Positions 1 to 9,492 of a stretch of DNA of 64,000 bases are shown piece by piece. Under the pieces are notes generated by a model that saw only the letters and a program-made list of their open reading frames with translations, did not search any database and was not told the origin of the DNA. The position numbers and the translations under genes are program-made. The DNA comes from SHYR01 sp036013055. Lineage in GTDB: Bacteria > Chloroflexota > Dehalococcoidia > UBA2979. The stretch is taken from positions 144,833 through 208,832 of the forward strand of contig DASCQM010000016.1 of NCBI GenBank assembly GCA_036013055.1, read 5' to 3'. How positions within the stretch are numbered: the first letter of the stretch is position 1; every line of letters begins with the position of its first letter.

Positions 1-2439
1 CTCGACCTCGCATCGATGGCGGAGCTGCTCGGCGTTGATGCCGGCACGCACCATCGAGCGCTCTCCGACGCGGAGACGACGCGGGACGTCTTTCTGCGGC
101 TGCTGACGCTGCTCGAGCGGCTGCCGCGCGCGACGCTACTCGACATGCTCGCCTTCGCTGAGCGCGCGCGCTGGCCGCTGGCGATGGTCTTCGCGGACGT
201 GCTGGAGCGATCCAGCGGGCAGGGCAGCGAAGGCGGTGCCGATGGCGTCGGTGAGCTGGTCGCGAGCGGAACGCTCTCGCTGCCGAAGCTGCCACCGCCC
301 GCGCCTGCGCTGTTACCGCGCGACGTGCCTCGCACGGTGCCGGCAGAGGACGTCACGCAACTTCTTGAGCGCGCGGTCGAGCGGCCGATCGTCGAAGGCT
401 TCGAGCCGCGGCCGGGACAGGTGCAGATGGCGCAGGTCGTCGGGCGGACGATCGCAAGCAACGCGCATCTCGCCGTCGAAGCGGGGACCGGCACGGGTAA
501 GTCGCTCGCGTATCTGCTGCCGTCGCTGCTGCACGCCTATCGCAACGACGACCGCGTCGTGATCTCCACGCACACGCTGAACCTGCAGGAGCAACTGGCG
601 GGTAGCGACATCCCGGCGGCGGCGGCGCTGGTCGAGGAGATGGAGGGCGTGGAGCGCGGTTCGATCCGTGCCGTGATGCTGAAGGGGCGCTCTAACTACC
701 TCTGCCTCGAACGCTACGCAGACCTGCGCGAGGCGCAGCGAGAACTGACCATTGCCGAAGCGCGCCTGCTCTCGCGGCTCGCGGTCTGGGTACCGTTCAC
801 GGAGACCGGCGACCAGGCCGAGCTCTACATGCCGTTCGATGATCGAGGCCCGTGGAGCGAACTGACGGCCGACTCGAACGACTGTCTTGCGCGTCAGTGT
901 GCCTACGTCCGCGACGGTTCGTGCTTCCTCGTCCGCGCGCGACAGGCAGCGACGGCCGCGCATGCCGTCGTCGTCAATCACGCGCTACTGCTGACCGCGT
1001 CGGCGGGCGCGACGCAGGCGCTGCCCCCGTACCGCCACCTCGTGATCGATGAGGCACACCGGCTCGAGGAGGTGGCGACGGATCAGTACGGCGCGATGCT
1101 CTCGTTGCGCGATCTCGAGGCGACGCTCACCGAGATGGGCGCTTCGGCCGGGACGGTAGGCAGGCTGCGCAGTGCGGCGGCCGACGGCTCGCCGCTCTCG
1201 CCTGCCGCAGGCCTGCTGGCGATCGCCGACAGCGTCAGCGCAGCCGCCACTAGCACGCGCGAGCGGATCGCCCCGTTCGCCTCGATCCTGCGCATGTACG
1301 CCGAAGACCGACGCGAGTCCGGGACATCCGACGGACCCGGCGGCGAATTGATGCTGACCTCCGCGCGCCAGTCGCAGCCGCTGTGGGCGGACGTCGAGGA
1401 GACGGCGATGCAGCTCGACGTCACGCTGCTCAACCTCGAGGAGCGACTGCGGCAAGCGTCTGATGCCGCGTCGACGCTCAGTGGCGCGGAGGCGCCCGGC
1501 GTCGATCGGCTCGGCAGCGACCTCGGACGCGAGGCAGAGGCGATGCATCGCACGCGGGAGACGTTGATCGATGTCGCGCTGAAGAGCGACCCGCAGCAGA
1601 TCGTCTGGATGCGCGTTGACGAGCGCGACGTGCGCGTCAACATCGCGCCGCTCGACGTCGCAGGCCAGCTTGTCGACGACCTCTATGCCGACTGCGAGTC
1701 GGTGGTCGCGACCAGCGCCACTCTCACGACCGGCACGTCGTTCGATTTCGCGGTGGAACGTCTCGGCCTCGTGGAGCCGGACACGTTGCAGGTGCCGTCG
1801 CCGTTCGACTTCCGCAAATCGGTACTGGCGATCGTGCCCACCGACGTTCCCGAGCCGACCGCAACCGGCTACGACTCAAGCATGCACCGGGCGCTCGGCG
1901 ATGCGGCACGCGCTGCCGGTGGCCGCACCCTCGCGCTCTTCACCTCGCGTCGGGCGGTGCGGGCGGCGGCATCGGCGCTGCGCGATCCGCTCGCGGCGGA
2001 CGGCATCACGGTGCTGGCGCAGGGCGTCGATGGGTCGCCCGCACGCCTGCTGCGCTCGCTCGCCGAGCGACCGCGCGCGCTGATCCTCGGCACCGCCGCG
2101 TTCTGGGAGGGCGTCGACGTGCGTGGGCAGGCGCTCTCGCAGATCGTGATAGCACGACTGCCGTTTCCGGTGCCGACCGACCCGATCTACGCCGCGCGCG
2201 CCGAGCAGTACGACGATCCGTTCGGCGAGTACGCAATCCCGCGAGCCGTACTGCGCTTCCGGCAGGGCTTCGGGCGGCTGATCCGCGGGACGGACGAGCG
2301 CGGTGTCTTCATCGTTCTCGACAGCCGCATCGCGTCGCGGCGGTACGGCGAGGCCTTCCTCGACGCACTGCCGGACTGCGAGGTGCGGGAGCTCACAGGC
2401 GCTGCCGTGGGAGATGCCGTAGCAGCCTGGCTCTCGTGA
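1..2439 (+). CDS. dinG: DinG/XPD-family DNA helicase, C-terminal part of an exonuclease-helicase fusion (5' partial)
   Basis: The reading frame is open to the left edge, so the start lies outside the window. The first visible residues include HRALSDAETT, which looks like the last motif of a DnaQ-type 3'-5' exonuclease domain; this suggests the Gram-positive style fusion of an exonuclease with a DinG helicase. Counting from the ATG at 16, Walker A AGTGTGKS is at 156-163, four Cys that could hold an Fe-S cluster lie at about 232-300 (YLCLERY, DCLARQC, GSCF), DEAH is at 345-348, and motif VI QGFGRLIR begins near 750. DinG enzymes are 5'-3' ATP-dependent helicases that unwind forked DNA and R-loops. 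The next gene starts at a GTG overlapping this stop codon, so the two are probably co-transcribed. Helicase identity is firm; the exonuclease part is inferred from a short tail. Confidence 0.9.
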   Translation, partial: LDLASMAELLGVDAGTHHRALSDAETTRDVFLRLLTLLERLPRATLLDMLAFAERARWPLAMVFADVLERSSGQGSEGGADGVGELVASGTLSLPKLPPPAPALLPRDVPRTVPAEDVTQLLERAVERPIVEGFEPRPGQVQMAQVVGRTIASNAHLAVEAGTGTGKSLAYLLPSLLHAYRNDDRVVISTHTLNLQEQLAGSDIPAAAALVEEMEGVERGSIRAVMLKGRSNYLCLERYADLREAQRELTIAEARLLSRLAVWVPFTETGDQAELYMPFDDRGPWSELTADSNDCLARQCAYVRDGSCFLVRARQAATAAHAVVVNHALLLTASAGATQALPPYRHLVIDEAHRLEEVATDQYGAMLSLRDLEATLTEMGASAGTVGRLRSAAADGSPLSPAAGLLAIADSVSAAATSTRERIAPFASILRMYAEDRRESGTSDGPGGELMLTSARQSQPLWADVEETAMQLDVTLLNLEERLRQASDAASTLSGAEAPGVDRLGSDLGREAEAMHRTRETLIDVALKSDPQQIVWMRVDERDVRVNIAPLDVAGQLVDDLYADCESVVATSATLTTGTSFDFAVERLGLVEPDTLQVPSPFDFRKSVLAIVPTDVPEPTATGYDSSMHRALGDAARAAGGRTLALFTSRRAVRAAASALRDPLAADGITVLAQGVDGSPARLLRSLAERPRALILGTAAFWEGVDVRGQALSQIVIARLPFPVPTDPIYAARAEQYDDPFGEYAIPRAVLRFRQGFGRLIRGTDERGVFIVLDSRIASRRYGEAFLDALPDCEVRELTGAAVGDAVAAWLS

Positions 2440-2903
2440 CCGACGCGCCGCGCTCCGGCGTCTGGGCGCGCGGGCTTGGTCTGGCGCTCCACCACTTCGA
2501 CGGCACGCTGACCGATGCGCTGCGACGCGCGCTGCTGGACGGCGTCGAGCGCGGCTACGAGGGTCCGCTTCCCGACGCGCCCGACGAGGCAAGCTGGTTC
2601 GCGGTGAAGGTCGATCGGGCGACCGTCGGTCTGCTAGCGATCGAGCGACTGATGGCCGAGCAGACAGAGACGGCGACCGTGCACGCGATTGCGATCGCGA
2701 CGGAGCAGCGAGGCAACGGCTACGGCACGCGGACCCTGCGCGTCGCGGAACGTCGACTGCGTCGAGAGGGTGTCGCGCGGTTCTACAGCCGTGTGCCGCG
2801 CAGCAACGGGCGGGGCCTCTACTTCATGCTGCGAGCGGGATACGCCCCGATCGCGCCTCCCGAGCACGACGGCGCGACCTGGTTCGAGCACGCCGCAGAC
2901 TGA
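2436..2903 (+). CDS. GNAT-family N-acetyltransferase
   Basis: This 155-residue protein has the acetyl-CoA binding motif A of the GNAT fold, QRGNGYG at 91-97, followed by a helix rich in Arg and a C-terminal strand-helix (RGLYFMLRAGY) typical of motif B. The substrate cannot be read from sequence. It starts at a GTG that overlaps the TGA of the upstream helicase gene in a GTGA arrangement, which argues for translational coupling. Its TGA directly abuts the stop codon of the convergent gene on the other strand, leaving no intergenic space or visible terminator. Confidence 0.85.
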   Translation: MTDAPRSGVWARGLGLALHHFDGTLTDALRRALLDGVERGYEGPLPDAPDEASWFAVKVDRATVGLLAIERLMAEQTETATVHAIAIATEQRGNGYGTRTLRVAERRLRREGVARFYSRVPRSNGRGLYFMLRAGYAPIAPPEHDGATWFEHAAD

Positions 2904-3197
2904 CTACGCGTTGCCGCCGGGACCATCGTCGCGGTGACCGCCCGCGCTGCGCTCGCGCTGCTCCGCCCGCTCCTCCAGCCGTGCCCGCGCCCAGCGTCGA
3001 TAGCTCCGGGCAGCGAGGAACGCGATCGCGAGGTAGAGCAGCACGTCGAGCGTCTGCGTGGCGGCGAGAGGGAGGGCGACCATCCAGCGCCCGAGAAGGA
3101 TGCCGATCGCGAGCATCCAGAGCGGTGAGAGGGAGCTACGGGACGAGCCGCTCTCACTCGGCGGCGGCGGCAGACGTCGATCGCGACGCCGGGTCAT
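2904..3197 (-). CDS. small two-helix membrane protein, unknown function
   Basis: The protein has 97 residues. A basic, Pro/Ser-rich N-terminus of about 25 residues is followed by two hydrophobic segments (about 27-43 and 46-60) and a charged, Arg/Glu-rich C-terminal tail. The ATG at 3197 overlaps the stop codon of the upstream zinc-binding gene in an ATGA arrangement, which fixes this start over longer in-frame alternatives. It is the last gene of a three-gene minus-strand group with the nucleotidyltransferase and the Cys-rich protein. I do not recognise the family; a structural or regulatory membrane role is only a guess. Confidence 0.65.
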   Translation of the reverse strand: MTRRRDRRLPPPPSESGSSRSSLSPLWMLAIGILLGRWMVALPLAATQTLDVLLYLAIAFLAARSYRRWARARLEERAEQRERSAGGHRDDGPGGNA

Positions 3198-3622
3198 GAT
3201 CCGTCGATGCGGCGGTAGCGACGGCGGCGGGCGGGGCGCTGGCGGCGCGGCGGCGGCTCCGAACGCGACGCGGGCGGTGCGGCGGTCGGATCGGACGTTG
3301 CCGGGCTTCCCGTCGATGGAAGCGCAGCGGGTGGCGGGGCCATCCCGGCCTCGCTGAGCTGCTGGAGAATCGCGTGCGCCGGATCGCCGCTTTCCACTCG
3401 CGCTTCTTCGTCCATCTCGTCGATGCAAGTCTGGCAGTAGAACTGGACGCCGAGCGTGGGGCCGAGCCATGCATCGCCGTGGTCGAGGCCGTCAGTGTCG
3501 TTCCGCGGGTTGAGATGGAAGAGGTTGTCGCACTGGAAGCACACCTCAAGCAGCGAGCGGTCGGGCTCAAGCTCGTTGCAGACGAGGCAGCGATCGGTGT
3601 CGGACGGGGCAGTCTCAGTCAT
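3194..3622 (-). CDS. Cys-rich, putative zinc-binding protein with disordered basic tail
   Basis: The 142-residue protein has an N-terminal set of Cys pairs: CLVC at about 12-15, CFQC at about 28-31 and CQTC at about 63-66, with an intervening FHL. This spacing suggests one or two zinc ribbons. The C-terminal third is low complexity, rich in Pro, Ala and Ser and ending in an Arg-rich stretch, which could bind nucleic acid. The ATG overlaps the end of the upstream nucleotidyltransferase gene by 8 bp and its stop overlaps the next ATG by 4 bp, so the three genes look like one operon. I do not recognise a named family. Confidence 0.65.
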   Translation of the reverse strand: MTETAPSDTDRCLVCNELEPDRSLLEVCFQCDNLFHLNPRNDTDGLDHGDAWLGPTLGVQFYCQTCIDEMDEEARVESGDPAHAILQQLSEAGMAPPPAALPSTGSPATSDPTAAPPASRSEPPPRRQRPARRRRYRRIDGS

Positions 3623-4883
3623 TCGCTGGCTTCGAACCTTCCCGATCTCCCGTCGCAGGCGACGTTGGCGCGAGCGCGCGTCGAGCGTCTGCGGCGCTGC
3701 TCAGGTTGCCGAGATAGCGTTCTCGGCGCAACCGCCTGAGGGTGGTGCCGAGCACCGGTCCCGGTTCGTAGCCCATTCGCATTAGCGCGATTGCGTCCAG
3801 GGGAGAGCGTGTCCGCTCCCACCGACGGAGGTCCCGCTGCAGCGGGCGCTGGCCTTCAGGATCGAGCCAGAGGGCTGCCTTGCGCACGTCCGCGTCGCTG
3901 GCTTCGAAGGCTTCGACGTCGATCGCTGCGCCATCGCGAGCGGTGGCGGCCGCACGCAGCCGCGCCGTGGCGCTGACGACATCGCGCACGCTGCGCGGCG
4001 GCGCGAGGCGCGCGATCGCGGCGTTGCGATGCCGCAGCGGTGCCAGCAGCAACGCGAGCAGCAGGGCAGGGGCGTGAGGGCCGGGGCGATGCCGGAGGGC
4101 GCGCTGCGCCTCGGGCGCGAATGCGAGGTCGCCGCCGCTACCCTTCAGCACGCGCCACTCATCCAGCAGGCGAAACGTCGCCAACGTCCGTCGTTCTCCC
4201 GCCGCGCGCTCGAGCTCCGCCCAGAGCCGGCGCGAGGAGAGCCGCCGCAGCCCACCGACGCCGATCGCAAGCAGTTCCGCAGTCTCGTCGTCGAGCCGCA
4301 GCCGTAGCCGTGCCGCGTAGCGCGCCGCGCGCCAGATGCGCGTCGGGTCGTCGATGAACGAGCGGTCGTGAAGCACCCGCAGGCGACGGGCCGCGAGGTC
4401 GGCGAGACCGTCGAACGGGTCAACGACCTCGCGACGGCGGGGGCCGGTCAGGCCGAGCGCGATCGCGTTCACCGAGAAGTCACGACGCGCGAGATCTTCC
4501 TCGATCGTCGCGCCGGGCGTCACCGCCGGCAGCGCGGCCGGTCGCGAGTAGCGTTCCGTACGCAGCCACGCGAAGTCGATCTCGTCGTGATCGACCGAAA
4601 CAGTGGCGGTGCCAAACGTAGGGAAACGCCTTACGTCACCGCCGACGAGACGAGCTACGCTTTCCGCCAGTGGGGCGGGAGCCCCGTCGACAGAGACGTC
4701 CACATTCTGTACGGGGAATCCCATGGCGGAATCGCGAATCGCCCCACCAACGAGCCAGATCTGGCGCTGCTCTTCGGAGGCGACAGCGATCGTTGCGTCG
4801 AGCAATCGGCGCGAGACCGGGGTGAGGGAGCGACGCACGTCGGTGATGTTCGGGCGCTTAGGCAGGTGAGCGGTTCTTGACAC
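3615..4883 (-). CDS. CCA-adding enzyme / poly(A) polymerase family nucleotidyltransferase
   Basis: The protein has 422 residues and starts at GTG. It shows the class II nucleotidyltransferase head domain: LVGGAIRD at 44-51, an NVDVSVD segment at 60-66 where the catalytic DxD normally sits, EID at about 101-103, and RRDFSVNAIAL at 133-143, followed by the IWRAARYAARL helix that binds tRNA. No HD domain is evident at the C-terminus. Family members add CCA to tRNA 3' ends or A tails to RNA. The first Asp of the usual DxD is Asn here (codon 4704-4706), so activity is open to question. It heads a three-gene minus-strand operon divergent from rnc. Confidence 0.82.
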   Translation of the reverse strand: MSRTAHLPKRPNITDVRRSLTPVSRRLLDATIAVASEEQRQIWLVGGAIRDSAMGFPVQNVDVSVDGAPAPLAESVARLVGGDVRRFPTFGTATVSVDHDEIDFAWLRTERYSRPAALPAVTPGATIEEDLARRDFSVNAIALGLTGPRRREVVDPFDGLADLAARRLRVLHDRSFIDDPTRIWRAARYAARLRLRLDDETAELLAIGVGGLRRLSSRRLWAELERAAGERRTLATFRLLDEWRVLKGSGGDLAFAPEAQRALRHRPGPHAPALLLALLLAPLRHRNAAIARLAPPRSVRDVVSATARLRAAATARDGAAIDVEAFEASDADVRKAALWLDPEGQRPLQRDLRRWERTRSPLDAIALMRMGYEPGPVLGTTLRRLRRERYLGNLSSAADARRALAPTSPATGDREGSKPAND

Positions 4884-4906
4884 TCGCTACCAACCCTTCC
4901 TAGTCT
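4877..4906 (+). promoter_or_regulatory. putative sigma70-type promoter for rnc-smc
   Basis: A perfect -35 hexamer TTGACA lies at 4877-4882 and a -10-like TAGTCT at 4901-4906 with an 18-bp spacer. Transcription would start near 4913, downstream of the ATG at 4909, which supports use of the TTG start at 4993 for RNase III. Confidence 0.5.
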
Positions 4907-4992
4907 CAATGCAAACCTGTGTCGCGATTCTGCCGAAAGTCGTGACGAACATCGTACGCGGACGGGGCCGCTGCGATGCGAGAGGTGAAGGT

Positions 4993-5724
4993 TTGAGTGT
5001 CACAACCCCGGATCTCTCTGCGCTTCAGCAGCGTATCGATCTCCACTTTCGAGACGAGGCGCTACTACGGCTGGCACTCACGCACCCTTCCTACGCGAAC
5101 GAACACCCCGAAGAGGGCGGCGAAAATAACGAACGCCTCGAATTCCTCGGCGACGCAGCCCTCGGCTTCGTCGTTGCTGAGGAACTGTATCTGTCATTTC
5201 CCGACGAAGAGGAAGGGCGCCTCACTGAGTGGCGCTCTCAACTCGTGATGGGCGCGTCGCTGGCAGTCGTTGCCACGCGGCTCGACCTCGGCTCGGAGCT
5301 GCGGCTCGGCCGCGGCGAGGAGACGACCGGCGGGCGTGAGCGCCCGAGCAACCTGGAGCGCGTCTACGAGGCGTTGCTCGCGGCGATCCTGCTCGACCAG
5401 GGCATCGACGCGACCAGGGCGTTCATCAAGCGGACGATGGCCGACGAATTTGATCAGCTGACGGCCGATCCGGCTGACCTCAATCCCAAGGGCGCGTTGC
5501 AACAGCTCGCGCAACAACTGGGAGAGGGACCGGGCGGTAGACCGGAGTACGTGACGGTTGATGCACAGGGTCCAGAACACGCACCCCACTTCGAGGTGGA
5601 GGTACGGCTGGACGGCGAAACCCTTGGGCGGGGTAGCGGAACCAGTAAGCAGGTGGCAGAGAAAGCAGCGGCGCAACAAGCGCTGCAAGCTCTCCGCGCC
5701 GCTGCCGGGAAGGCGCAACCCTAG
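4993..5724 (+). CDS. rnc: ribonuclease III
   Basis: Ribonuclease III cleaves double-stranded RNA in rRNA processing and mRNA decay. From a TTG start the protein has 243 residues. The RNase III signature NERLEFLGDA is at about 46-55, with acidic catalytic residues in that helix and in the later YEALLAAILLD segment. A double-stranded RNA-binding domain starts near NPKGALQQLAQ and ends in the KQVAEKAAAQQAL helix. The frame is open back to an ATG at 4909, but that codon has no ribosome binding site and would precede the likely transcription start. The TTG at 4993 has GAGG seven bases upstream. The stop codon abuts the smc ATG, giving the rnc-smc order common in bacteria. Confidence 0.93.
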   Translation: MSVTTPDLSALQQRIDLHFRDEALLRLALTHPSYANEHPEEGGENNERLEFLGDAALGFVVAEELYLSFPDEEEGRLTEWRSQLVMGASLAVVATRLDLGSELRLGRGEETTGGRERPSNLERVYEALLAAILLDQGIDATRAFIKRTMADEFDQLTADPADLNPKGALQQLAQQLGEGPGGRPEYVTVDAQGPEHAPHFEVEVRLDGETLGRGSGTSKQVAEKAAAQQALQALRAAAGKAQP

Positions 5725-8700
5725 ATGCATCTCAGACGGCTTGAGGTACACGGCTTCAAAGCATTCGCCGAACGGCAGACGTTCGAGTTCGGCCCCGGCA
5801 TGACGGTGGTGATGGGGCCAAACGGCTCCGGCAAGTCGAATGTGCACGACGCGATCCGCTGGGCACTCGGCGAGCACGCGTCGCGTTCGATCCGCGCCCG
5901 CAAGACGGAAGACGTGATCTTCTCCGGTTCCGATTCGCGACGTCAGATGGGTACCGCTGAGGTCACGATCACGCTGGACAACAGCGAGGGCTGGATGCCG
6001 ATCGACTTCAACGAAGTCACGGTGACGCGTCGGGCGCATCGTTCCGGCGATAACGAGTACCTGATCAACGGCCAGAAGGTGCGACTCTCGGACGTGCTCG
6101 ACCTCTTCCGCCAGGCACATGTCGGGCAGAACTCGTACGCGATGATGTCGCAGGGGCTCGTCGACGAGGTGTTGGCGATGCGTCCCGTTGATCGCCGCGG
6201 CCTGATCGAAGAGGCCGCCGACGTCAAAGGCCACCGCCACCAGCTGCAGCTCTCGGAGCGCCGTCTGACCGAGACCCGCGACAACCTGGGCCGCGTGCGG
6301 CTGCTGATCCGCGAGGTCGAGCCGCGACTGCGCCAGCTAGAGCGCCAATCGAAGAAGGCGGCGCGCTACCACGAGATTCAGCGCCAGCTCCATGACGCGC
6401 TGCAGACGTACTACGAGCAGGAACTGCGAACGGCGAACGAGACGCTGGTCGCCGCCCGCGCGACGCACGACCAGCAGACGCAGGCGTTCGCCGCTGCACA
6501 GACCGAGATCGCGGGACACGACGAGGGGGTGAGTGGCTTCGAAGTCACCGTCCGTGAGCGCACCGAGGCGCTGGCGGCCCTGCAGACGAAGGAACGCGGC
6601 CTCGCGGAAGAGGGACTGCGTCTTGAGCAGCAGATCGCGCTCGCCGAACAACGTCTCGAGCTGCTGAAGCGCCGCATTGCCGACATCGAGGCCGAGCTCG
6701 CCGCATCGGCGGAACTCGGCGCCCCCACCATCGAGGAAGACAGCGAACGGCTGGCGGCGCTCGAACTCGCCGTCGAGCAGGCTCGCGCTGCGCTCGAACG
6801 CGAGCGTGAGGCGATGCAGGCCGCCGACGCGGCCGCCCGCGACGTGTTACGCGAGATCGCCGAGGCGGAGGCCCGCAGGACACGACTGGAAGTAGAGCGC
6901 ACGGATGCCGCTCGCCGCATCGAGGAGTGGGAGCGTCGCCGAGTTGAGGCCGGCGCGGCCCGCGAGGGTGCGGAGGAGCGCCGCGACGAATTGCTGGGTG
7001 AACTGCGCGTGCTCGGCGGTGACGCATTTGAACTCGATCGTCGTGGCGCAGCGCTCGCGGCAGGGGCCGAAGATGCGCGGCAGAACCGCGACGCGACCGA
7101 GAATGCGGCGGAGCAACAGCTCACGGCACTGACCGAGGCGCGCGACGCGGTGCGCGCGGCGGAGACGCAGGTCGTCCAATTGCGCGAGCGTGGTGAGCTA
7201 CTGGCGGCGCTGGCCGAGCAGCAGCCGGAGGCGGGCGCGTCCGGGGAGCAGGCACTGATCGCCGCGGCCCGCGAGGCGGCCGACGGCGGAGAACCGCTTG
7301 CCGGTGTGATCGGTGCCGTTGGCCGCATCATCAGCGTGCCGGACGGGCTAGAGCCGGCCGTCGAGGCGGCGCTCGCCGATCAGTTCGTGGCGATCATCGT
7401 CGAGCGCGAGGAGGACGCGATCGCAGCGATCGAGTTCCTGCGCGATACGGGCGCCGGGACGGCGACCGTGCTGCCGCTCGATACGCTCGACCACAAGTAC
7501 CCGCTGAACTTCTTCAACGAGCGAGGTGTGGTCGGTGTCGCGGCGCGACTCGTCAAGACAGAGCAACGCTACCGTCCGCTGATTGACAGCCTGCTCGGCC
7601 GCACGATCATCGTCGATGACCTCGATGTCGCACGACGCATGATCAAACGCGGACTCGGGTCGGTCGTGACGCGCGACGGCACCCTGCTGCGACCCGGTGG
7701 CGCCTACTACGGTGGCCGCGTCGGCTCCGGTGGGTCTGCCGCTCGTAGCGGCTTCGCACTGCAGTCCGAGATCGACGCGATTCCGCAACGGGTCGCCGAG
7801 GCTGAGCGAGCCGTCAGCGCAGCGACACAACACCAGGACGCAGCGGAGCAAGCGGTCGTCGAGGGTCGAGCGGCCGTCGTCCGTGCCCGTAGCGGCGTGG
7901 ACGAGACGATCGAACTGGCGCGTGAGCATGCCCACCGGGTCGCCGACCTGAGGCGCGGGCAGACGGCGCTGTCGGCCGAGATGGCGGGCATTCGCGCCAC
8001 GCTCGCAGTTGCGACCGACGAGAGTGGCGGCGACGCCCCGCGGGAGGCCCGCATCGAGGCCACGCGCGGAATCGAGGCGGTTGGACGCGCGCTGGACGCG
8101 ATGCGCGATCGCTCCGAGGCGGTCGTACGCGAGCGCGACCGGGCGGCCGAACGTGTGACGGCAGCGGCAACCACGCTGGCTGCTTCGCAGGGCACGCAGC
8201 AGGCGGCGCTTGAGGAGCGACAGCAACAGACCGAAGCCGCTCGTCGAGCCCAGGAACGCGCCGAGAGCCTACGGGCCGAACAGCAGAAGGCACGCGGGGA
8301 GATCGAGGACCTTGAACTCTCACTACGGGGCCACCGCGAGCAGGCGGCGAACAACCGCAGCGCGCTGGCGCTGGCGCAAGAGACGATCGGCCCGGCCCAC
8401 GCCGCGCTCGCGGAGGCGACCGAGGCACAGCGCGATCTCGTCTCGAAGCGTGGCGAGGTGCAGGCGCGGCTGATGGCGACCGAGCGCGCGACGCTGCAGG
8501 CGGATAACGACCTGCGCGAGGCGGCGACGCATCTTGAGACGTTGCAGCGTCAGGTCACCGACGAGGGCATGAAGCTGGCCGACGACGGCACGGTGCGACC
8601 GATCGAGCCAGCGAAGACGGCAACCGACGACGCTGAAGGCGCGGAAGCAGCCACCGCCGGAGCCACAGGCGATACCGTCGATGAGGACAGCGAAGCGTCG

Positions 8701-9492
8701 GACGGTGACGACGCGGATGGCGAAGGGCCAGACACTGCCGAGGCGCCGGCCGTCGTCGAGGCTACCGCCGAGACGCTGGCGTCGTTCGCCCCGATGCGCG
8801 GTGGCGCGGTCGTTGACCCGATCGCATTGCGCGACACGATCAGCGAGCTGCGCGGCGAGGTCCGCGCACTCGGTTCGGTGAACATCGAGGCTGTCGAGGA
8901 CCTCACGGAGGAGCGCGAGCGGCACGACTACCTCTCCGAGCAGGTGCAGGACCTCGAGGCGGCGGAGATCGAGCTTCGCGCGGCTATCCGTGACCTGCGG
9001 CGTCTGATCCGCGAGCGCTTCAGCGAGACGTTTGTGGATGTGAACGAGGCCTTTGGTGAGTACTTCCAGCGCTTCTTCGGTGGCGGCACCGCATCGCTCT
9101 CGCTCGTGCAGTCGGACGATGACGACGACGAGGACACCGACCCGGGCGTCGAGATCACCGCTCAGCCGCCGGGTAAGCGCATCGCGTCGCTGAACGTGCT
9201 TTCGGGTGGAGAGCGTGCGCTGACATCGGTTGCACTGCTCTTCGCACTGCTCTCAGTGAACCCGGCTCCGGTCTGCGTGCTCGACGAGGTCGATGCGGCA
9301 CTCGATGAGGCAAACGTCGGCCGCTTCGTCGAGACGCTGCGCGAGCTCTGCGAGAATTCGCAGTTCATCGTGGTCAGCCACAACCGGCGGACCTTGGAGG
9401 CCGCCGACTCGATCTACGGCATCTCGATGGGCGAGGACTCCGTATCCCGGGTGCTCTCGCTGCAACTCGCGGACCTGCCGAACGCGTCGTAG
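5725..9492 (+). CDS. smc: chromosome segregation ATPase SMC
   Basis: This 1255-residue protein is the core of the condensin-like complex that compacts and resolves chromosomes. The N-terminal head has Walker A GPNGSGKS at 31-38. Long coiled coils flank a hinge at about 525-680, where GVIGAVGRIISV marks its start and a Gly-rich segment its end. The C-terminal head has the ABC signature LSGGE at 1159-1163 and Walker B with the DE pair at 1187-1188. Residues of roughly 950-1030, in the second coiled-coil arm, form an Asp/Glu/Ala-rich low-complexity insertion not usual for SMC. The ATG follows the rnc stop directly, so it depends on the rnc promoter. Confidence 0.96.
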   Translation: MHLRRLEVHGFKAFAERQTFEFGPGMTVVMGPNGSGKSNVHDAIRWALGEHASRSIRARKTEDVIFSGSDSRRQMGTAEVTITLDNSEGWMPIDFNEVTVTRRAHRSGDNEYLINGQKVRLSDVLDLFRQAHVGQNSYAMMSQGLVDEVLAMRPVDRRGLIEEAADVKGHRHQLQLSERRLTETRDNLGRVRLLIREVEPRLRQLERQSKKAARYHEIQRQLHDALQTYYEQELRTANETLVAARATHDQQTQAFAAAQTEIAGHDEGVSGFEVTVRERTEALAALQTKERGLAEEGLRLEQQIALAEQRLELLKRRIADIEAELAASAELGAPTIEEDSERLAALELAVEQARAALEREREAMQAADAAARDVLREIAEAEARRTRLEVERTDAARRIEEWERRRVEAGAAREGAEERRDELLGELRVLGGDAFELDRRGAALAAGAEDARQNRDATENAAEQQLTALTEARDAVRAAETQVVQLRERGELLAALAEQQPEAGASGEQALIAAAREAADGGEPLAGVIGAVGRIISVPDGLEPAVEAALADQFVAIIVEREEDAIAAIEFLRDTGAGTATVLPLDTLDHKYPLNFFNERGVVGVAARLVKTEQRYRPLIDSLLGRTIIVDDLDVARRMIKRGLGSVVTRDGTLLRPGGAYYGGRVGSGGSAARSGFALQSEIDAIPQRVAEAERAVSAATQHQDAAEQAVVEGRAAVVRARSGVDETIELAREHAHRVADLRRGQTALSAEMAGIRATLAVATDESGGDAPREARIEATRGIEAVGRALDAMRDRSEAVVRERDRAAERVTAAATTLAASQGTQQAALEERQQQTEAARRAQERAESLRAEQQKARGEIEDLELSLRGHREQAANNRSALALAQETIGPAHAALAEATEAQRDLVSKRGEVQARLMATERATLQADNDLREAATHLETLQRQVTDEGMKLADDGTVRPIEPAKTATDDAEGAEAATAGATGDTVDEDSEASDGDDADGEGPDTAEAPAVVEATAETLASFAPMRGGAVVDPIALRDTISELRGEVRALGSVNIEAVEDLTEERERHDYLSEQVQDLEAAEIELRAAIRDLRRLIRERFSETFVDVNEAFGEYFQRFFGGGTASLSLVQSDDDDDEDTDPGVEITAQPPGKRIASLNVLSGGERALTSVALLFALLSVNPAPVCVLDEVDAALDEANVGRFVETLRELCENSQFIVVSHNRRTLEAADSIYGISMGEDSVSRVLSLQLADLPNAS

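Noticed and set aside
4909..4992. ATG 4909 as the start of RNase III
   Set aside because: No ribosome binding site, an N-terminal leader unlike the family, and it would lie upstream of the predicted transcription start. TTG 4993 fits better.
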